Notes under the pieces: model-generated | Database searches by the model: none | What the model saw: the letters and a program-made list of their open reading frames with translations, nothing else | What the model was told of the DNA's origin: nothing | Made by a program: the position numbers and the translations under genes | From: Bradysia coprophila | Lineage: Eukaryota > Arthropoda > Insecta > Diptera > Sciaridae | DNA length: 64,000 nucleotides | NCBI RefSeq assembly: GCF_014529535.1 | Contig: NW_023503409.1 | Location: 6,138,390 to 6,202,389 of the forward strand | Direction of reading: 5' to 3' | Shown here: positions 61,001 to 64,000 of the stretch, in pieces | How the letters are laid out: every line of letters begins with the position of its first letter | Numbering within the stretch: position 1 is the first letter of the stretch

Positions 61001-64000
61001 GTTGTTGGAATCGTTAATTTCGTTTTTGGGTAACATTGTCAATACACAAACCGAAATAGAAACCTATTTCCGTAACAAATCACAACAGTCTGTCAATCAC
61101 GATGGTAACGTTGACGCGGTGCTTTCCGATCATGAACGGTTTAAGGATCGAATAATGCAACAGTTTCGGGAGTTGATTGCGGAAAGTGAACGAATCATCG
61201 ACGTTGTACGCGATCAAGAGCCTGACGGTGCGAAGGAACATGATGCGGATAGAATAATCAGACTGTTAGAACAGTTACGTGTTGTGTTTGAGATGCAGAG
61301 TGATGGTAGAAGTAGTGAGTTGACTGAGAAGAAGAAACAGAGTGTTATAATGAAGTTTAACAAAGAACTCAACGAAATTCATCAAAATTTGGATGATATT
61401 ACGAAACAGTTGAATGATACTCAAGGACAATATGGTGAAACTACTGCTTCTGCTCGGACTATAGCTCTCGGGTTCGAGTACTTCGAACGGACCATACAGG
61501 TAGGTCGAATTTTTTTTTTGTTCAATCGAATGATAAGTGATCCGAGTGTGATGGTCGTGTTTTATGATTCACAAGAAATATAAGCCATTGGTTGAGTGAC
61601 CTTTCCAGTTTTCATTGTTATTAACATTGTCTCGACTCTGATGACAATTAATCAGGATTTTGGGGGAAAACCTCTTTTCACTGCCAAGTCTAAGAGAAAA
61701 TAAATTTTCATTTTTTCAAAATGGATTGCCGCCAACCCACAGTTCTTTTTGTAATTTGTAGGGCATTTAAATTTGCTTACACATTAAATTGGATTATATT
61801 TTTATATAAATGATGCACCTACGTCATATAAAGACGCACATCAACGCTTCACTCACAATAATCTCTTTCGAAGCCATAAACAAACTATATCCAAGCAGTG
61901 CCAAAATTATACTTGTTCTCTCTCGCCATCCCGAATTTCGCTTCCAAGTAAACCGCACTGTACAATTATAATATGACCGAACCCGGTTTCAGCTGTTGCA
62001 TATTATTCACATTATGTGCATACGAGTGCGTGATAATCCATTGCCATTGTGAAAGATCATCAACTTTTCGGAAAATATGCAACTTGTGCTCAGCACAACA
62101 CGAACTGGAAATAAAACGATTTTACGATGTGCCACTAAAAAATGATTTAATTTCTGATTTTCGGCGTGTAACTTCTTGTCTTATTGCCAATTTACAATTA
62201 TACGATAAATAATGTAGTCCGGTCGGTTCGAATTTAAATTGAATTAATTTTTTTCGGAAATATTTTGACCCCGCCGGATTGATGGAAGTTTTGCAAATGA
62301 AAATTAAATTTTCTAGCTCATGGAAAAACGAATCGACAATTTCATTCACACATCGGAAAGTATTAGCAAAACATATCCGGATATTGGACGATTTGTTGAT
62401 GATGAAGTGCAGAAATTGAGACAACGGTGGGATGATATTCGTACGCGCACGCAAAATACACGCAGGACGATAGATTTGGCTAACGAATATTTTGAATTGG
62501 CTGATGGTGTAAGTAAAATTAAGATTATTTTTGATGTGTTGTTATGATGGTGGCACCGATGTTTGAGATTTGTGTAAGATTTACGTTTTTAAATGCAGAC
62601 GTTTATCGTTTTATATGATTGGCGATTATATTGACGCGTGTTTCAGCGGATATTTTTAGACTTTATGATGCAATTAATCGTCAGATCATTTCTTAGCGAA
62701 AATTAAATTGATTTTCTTCTTCAAAATAACATTTGTTCGGCCGCTAGCCGCTACATTTAGATTTATGTTCAGAAGAAGAAAAGATTCGGGTCAAAGTTGC
62801 TTTATCTGTAGCCCTACACTTTAATCGAAACTTAATTGAGTAACTCCACGGCAGAGTAAAATAAACCGGGCAGGAGCGGTTCATTTTTGAAACGTCAGGG
62901 ACCTAATACGCTGTATGAAAATGAACTCGAGTGATCTAAATTGAATTTATTTTATTCGCAAAAAATTCAGCTACTAGATAATTCAGGTCCCTAGTCAGAT
63001 CCAGCGCTCCTGCCTGATTTACTTTACTCTGTTGTGGTAACTCTAAATGTTTCCTCAGATTGAACAGACGTACCGGGACCACAACAACAATCTTCAAAAT
63101 ATCACCAACCAAATAATTCACATCAAAACTTACAACGAAGCAAAGAGTCTCACCACCACCATCGACAACTACATTACAAACAATGAAGCCCAGCAATTGG
63201 ACCGACTCAAATCTCTATCCAATTTGTCCAACAAAATCTACGGATTCGATAAGACCGTCCCCATGTACACCGACAACATCTCGTTGTTCCAGTCGTTCTT
63301 CAAACTAAAGTCTGATTTGAGCACGCTTGCCGATCAATTCAAATCCGAAGAAGCAGCCAGACAACAAAATTCCAAAGATGAAGTCGACAAACGTGTGGTG
63401 GAGGTTCAATTCAACCGGCAAGAAATGGTTCCCGCATTGAGTGAAACGAAATATGAACATCCAGTGTTCACACAACCGTTGTGCGACGCAACGATTCAGG
63501 AAGGTGACAAAATCATACTGCAATGTGTGGCGAAAGGTTATCCCGAACCGTCTATCGAATGGTTCAAAGATCAATTGTCTATTCAGCACAATCCGGACTA
63601 TCACCGCAAGTATGAGAATGGCCTGTGCACCTTATCCATCGAGGAAACTTTTGCTGAGGATTCGGCCCGGTTCAGTTGCAAGGCATCAAACTGTGTTGGT
63701 GCTACCGAAACGACATGCATGTTGACTGTTAAGGAAGCGCAACTGGATGAGATGTTGGTGCCACCGAATTTTGTGAAATTTTTGGAAAATGGTTTCGCCA
63801 AAGAGGGAGGATCATTTGAGTTCCGTTGTACTGTTACTGGCAATCCGTTACCCACAGTGCAGTGGTTCAAAAATGATGTGTGTGTCGATAACGTGAAAGA
63901 CTACTGCATTTCATACAACAACGGTGAGGCCGTTCTACGATTCGAAGAAGTATTCTTGGAGGATCAGGCGGTGTTCACCTGTAAAGCCACGAATATGGTC
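43099..64000 (+). CDS. CCDC141: CCDC141-like spectrin-repeat protein leading into Ig domains (3' incomplete)
   Basis: Exons are 43099-43233, 55475-55597, 56255-57562, 57625-57972, 60484-60660, 60726-61499, 62317-62508 and 63059 to the window end. All junctions are phase 0, giving 1333 residues so far. The first exons encode IQLVVAILQ-SGDTYHIKVVEID and then a block (EVLDAMGQSLSLAWADVLKL) that matches the N-terminal region of vertebrate CCDC141 as I know it. Long helical spectrin-like repeats follow to about residue 1100. The last visible exon carries one complete Ig domain (about 1153-1243: ILQCVAKGYPEPSIEWFKD) and a second starting at about 1254 (FRCTVTGNPLPTVQWFKND) that runs off the window. 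Vertebrate CCDC141 (CAMDI) has spectrin-like repeats plus an Ig domain and acts with centrosomal and cytoskeletal partners in migrating neurons. The assignment of exon 1, across a 12-kb intron, rests on phase, sequence fit and the donor CAA|GTAAGT. Confidence 0.82.
47830..47985. repeat. Degenerate tandem repeat, ACCGG-AAAATATTT
   Basis: Five or six imperfect units of roughly 25-30 bases contain ACCGG or a variant, then AAAATATTTGCC or a variant. Related ACCGGTAAAAACCGG sequence lies upstream at about 47390-47430. No coding role is seen. Confidence 0.55.
49024..49069 (+). promoter_or_regulatory. TTACTTCA motif with TATA box
   Basis: CAATCTATTACTTCATTAG (49024-49042) is followed by TATATAAA at 49062. 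A diverged upstream copy (AAATCTGTTGATCACTTTG) begins at about 48998. The downstream block is only weakly conserved (GTCATTGCAGC near 49100). No ATG frame of note follows. It lies inside intron 1 of the CCDC141-like gene. Confidence 0.35.
50450..50643. repeat. Foldback repeat in intron 1
   Basis: The left arm 50450-50494 and right arm 50599-50643 are inverted copies sharing GTTAACTTTTTTATTTCATA and the CGCTGGAG/CTCCAGCG blocks. The loop is about 100 bases and non-coding. Confidence 0.65.
52315..52504. mobile_element. 190-bp MITE with 7-bp target duplication, copy 1
   Basis: The element begins CACGGCAGAGTAAAATAAAC and ends with the complement TTTACTCTGCCGTG. The direct repeat GTATTAC flanks it (52308-52314 and 52505-52511). 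The second copy at 62847-63036 has the same length and ends. It is non-coding and non-autonomous. Confidence 0.9.
53650..53760. repeat. Dispersed hairpin repeat related to 33397-33625
   Basis: GGACGGTCGATTTAAGGC (about 53651) pairs with GCCTAAAATCTACCGTCC (about 53697-53714). GTTTTCATGCTCCATGC follows and resembles the TTTTCATGC block of the other copy. Confidence 0.5.
54084..55337 (-). mobile_element. 5'-truncated non-LTR retrotransposon (restriction-like endonuclease end)
   Basis: A 390-codon minus-strand frame (55337-54165) corresponds to the C-terminal part of a reverse-transcriptase polyprotein. It carries LPLSFGGIGVRKVEDIAMPAY after the RT domain, a zinc-type cluster (CVCGGMVQKDGLHGLSC), and a restriction-like endonuclease core with RPDG, then LIWDVT and DTLAPSY. 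This type is common in invertebrate non-LTR elements with a C-terminal endonuclease. The RT catalytic region is absent, so the copy cannot move by itself. The 3' UTR reads AATAAA on the minus strand near 54090. It lies antisense in intron 1 of the CCDC141-like gene. Whether the first 30 residues belong to the element is uncertain. Confidence 0.85.
58728..58821 (+). promoter_or_regulatory. TTACTTCA-motif pair with TATA box
   Basis: GAGTCTATTACTTCTTTCG (58728-58746) and a second copy ending GTTACTTCATTATTCG (to about 58796) are followed by TATATATAAC at about 58813. A block GCTGTCGATTTCAGATTGG at about 58862 occupies the place of GTTATCGATATCAGATGA in the 41.9-kb unit. No long ATG frame follows. 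Confidence 0.4.
59660..59785. mobile_element. Palindromic TA-flanked MITE, copy 2
   Basis: This is the 126-bp counterpart of 4563-4690: same ends (TACAGTGAACGACATCTCAA), internal order reversed, TA at both borders. It is inserted in intron 4 of the CCDC141-like gene. The close match over most of the length points to recent activity of the family. Confidence 0.85.
62847..63036. mobile_element. 190-bp MITE with 7-bp target duplication, copy 2
   Basis: This copy has the same length and ends as 52315-52504. It is flanked by GTAACTC at 62840-62846 and 63037-63043. It lies in intron 7 of the CCDC141-like gene, 22 bases before exon 8, so only TAAATGTTTCCTCAG separates the duplicated target from the exon. 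Confidence 0.9.

Overview
The window is eukaryotic nuclear DNA from an insect, most likely a dipteran. It is AT-rich, gene structures have short GT-AG introns mixed with a few long ones, and it holds a single-exon ionotropic-receptor gene of the arthropod type. Many small foldback/MITE elements fill the spacers. I cannot name the species; a nematoceran fly such as a fungus gnat is only a guess.

Layout. 1-1500: three back-to-back hairpin elements. 1507-3649 (+): a six-exon BTB-BACK-Kelch protein. 3650-6275: spacer with nested MITEs. 6276-8128 (+): four-exon GDP-mannose 4,6-dehydratase. 8129-13218: repeat-rich spacer with one copy of a duplicated segment, a dead fragment of the neighbouring Ig/FN3 gene, a large foldback and a dead 5' fragment of an ionotropic-receptor gene. 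13219-15045 (-): intact divergent ionotropic receptor. 15046-16964: a 20-bp palindromic minisatellite and the second copy of the duplicated segment. 16965-21041 (-): 3' part of a muscle-type FN3-Ig-Ig-FN3 protein with a C-terminal membrane anchor. 21042-31320: about 10 kb without a convincing gene. 31321-39126 (+): eight-exon homologue of vertebrate SESTD1 (SEC14 plus spectrin repeats). 39127-43098: spacer with a foldback and a possible small secreted-peptide gene. 43099-64000 (+, running off the end): a CCDC141-like spectrin-repeat protein that leads into Ig domains. Its 12-kb first intron carries an antisense, 5'-truncated non-LTR retrotransposon.

The most interesting points are these. (1) SESTD1 and a CCDC141-like gene lie head-to-tail in the order and orientation I recall for vertebrates, where titin follows; here the CCDC141-like protein itself runs into Ig domains. 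(2) A 19-bp motif (AAATCTRTTACTTCATTTG and close variants) recurs at about a dozen sites. In four places it forms clusters placed 20-30 bp upstream of a TATATAA box, with a GTTATCGATAWCAGATGA-like block or a weaker match about 65-70 bp downstream; one such unit precedes a 76-residue signal-peptide-like ORF. (3) Several MITE families have visible target-site duplications, including a 190-bp family with 7-bp duplications (one copy 22 bp from a splice acceptor) and a 26-bp perfect palindrome with an 8-bp duplication and a paralogous empty site.

For multi-exon genes the span runs from start to stop codon, and the exon boundaries I read are given in the evidence. Phases were checked by hand; no alignment or database search was run.
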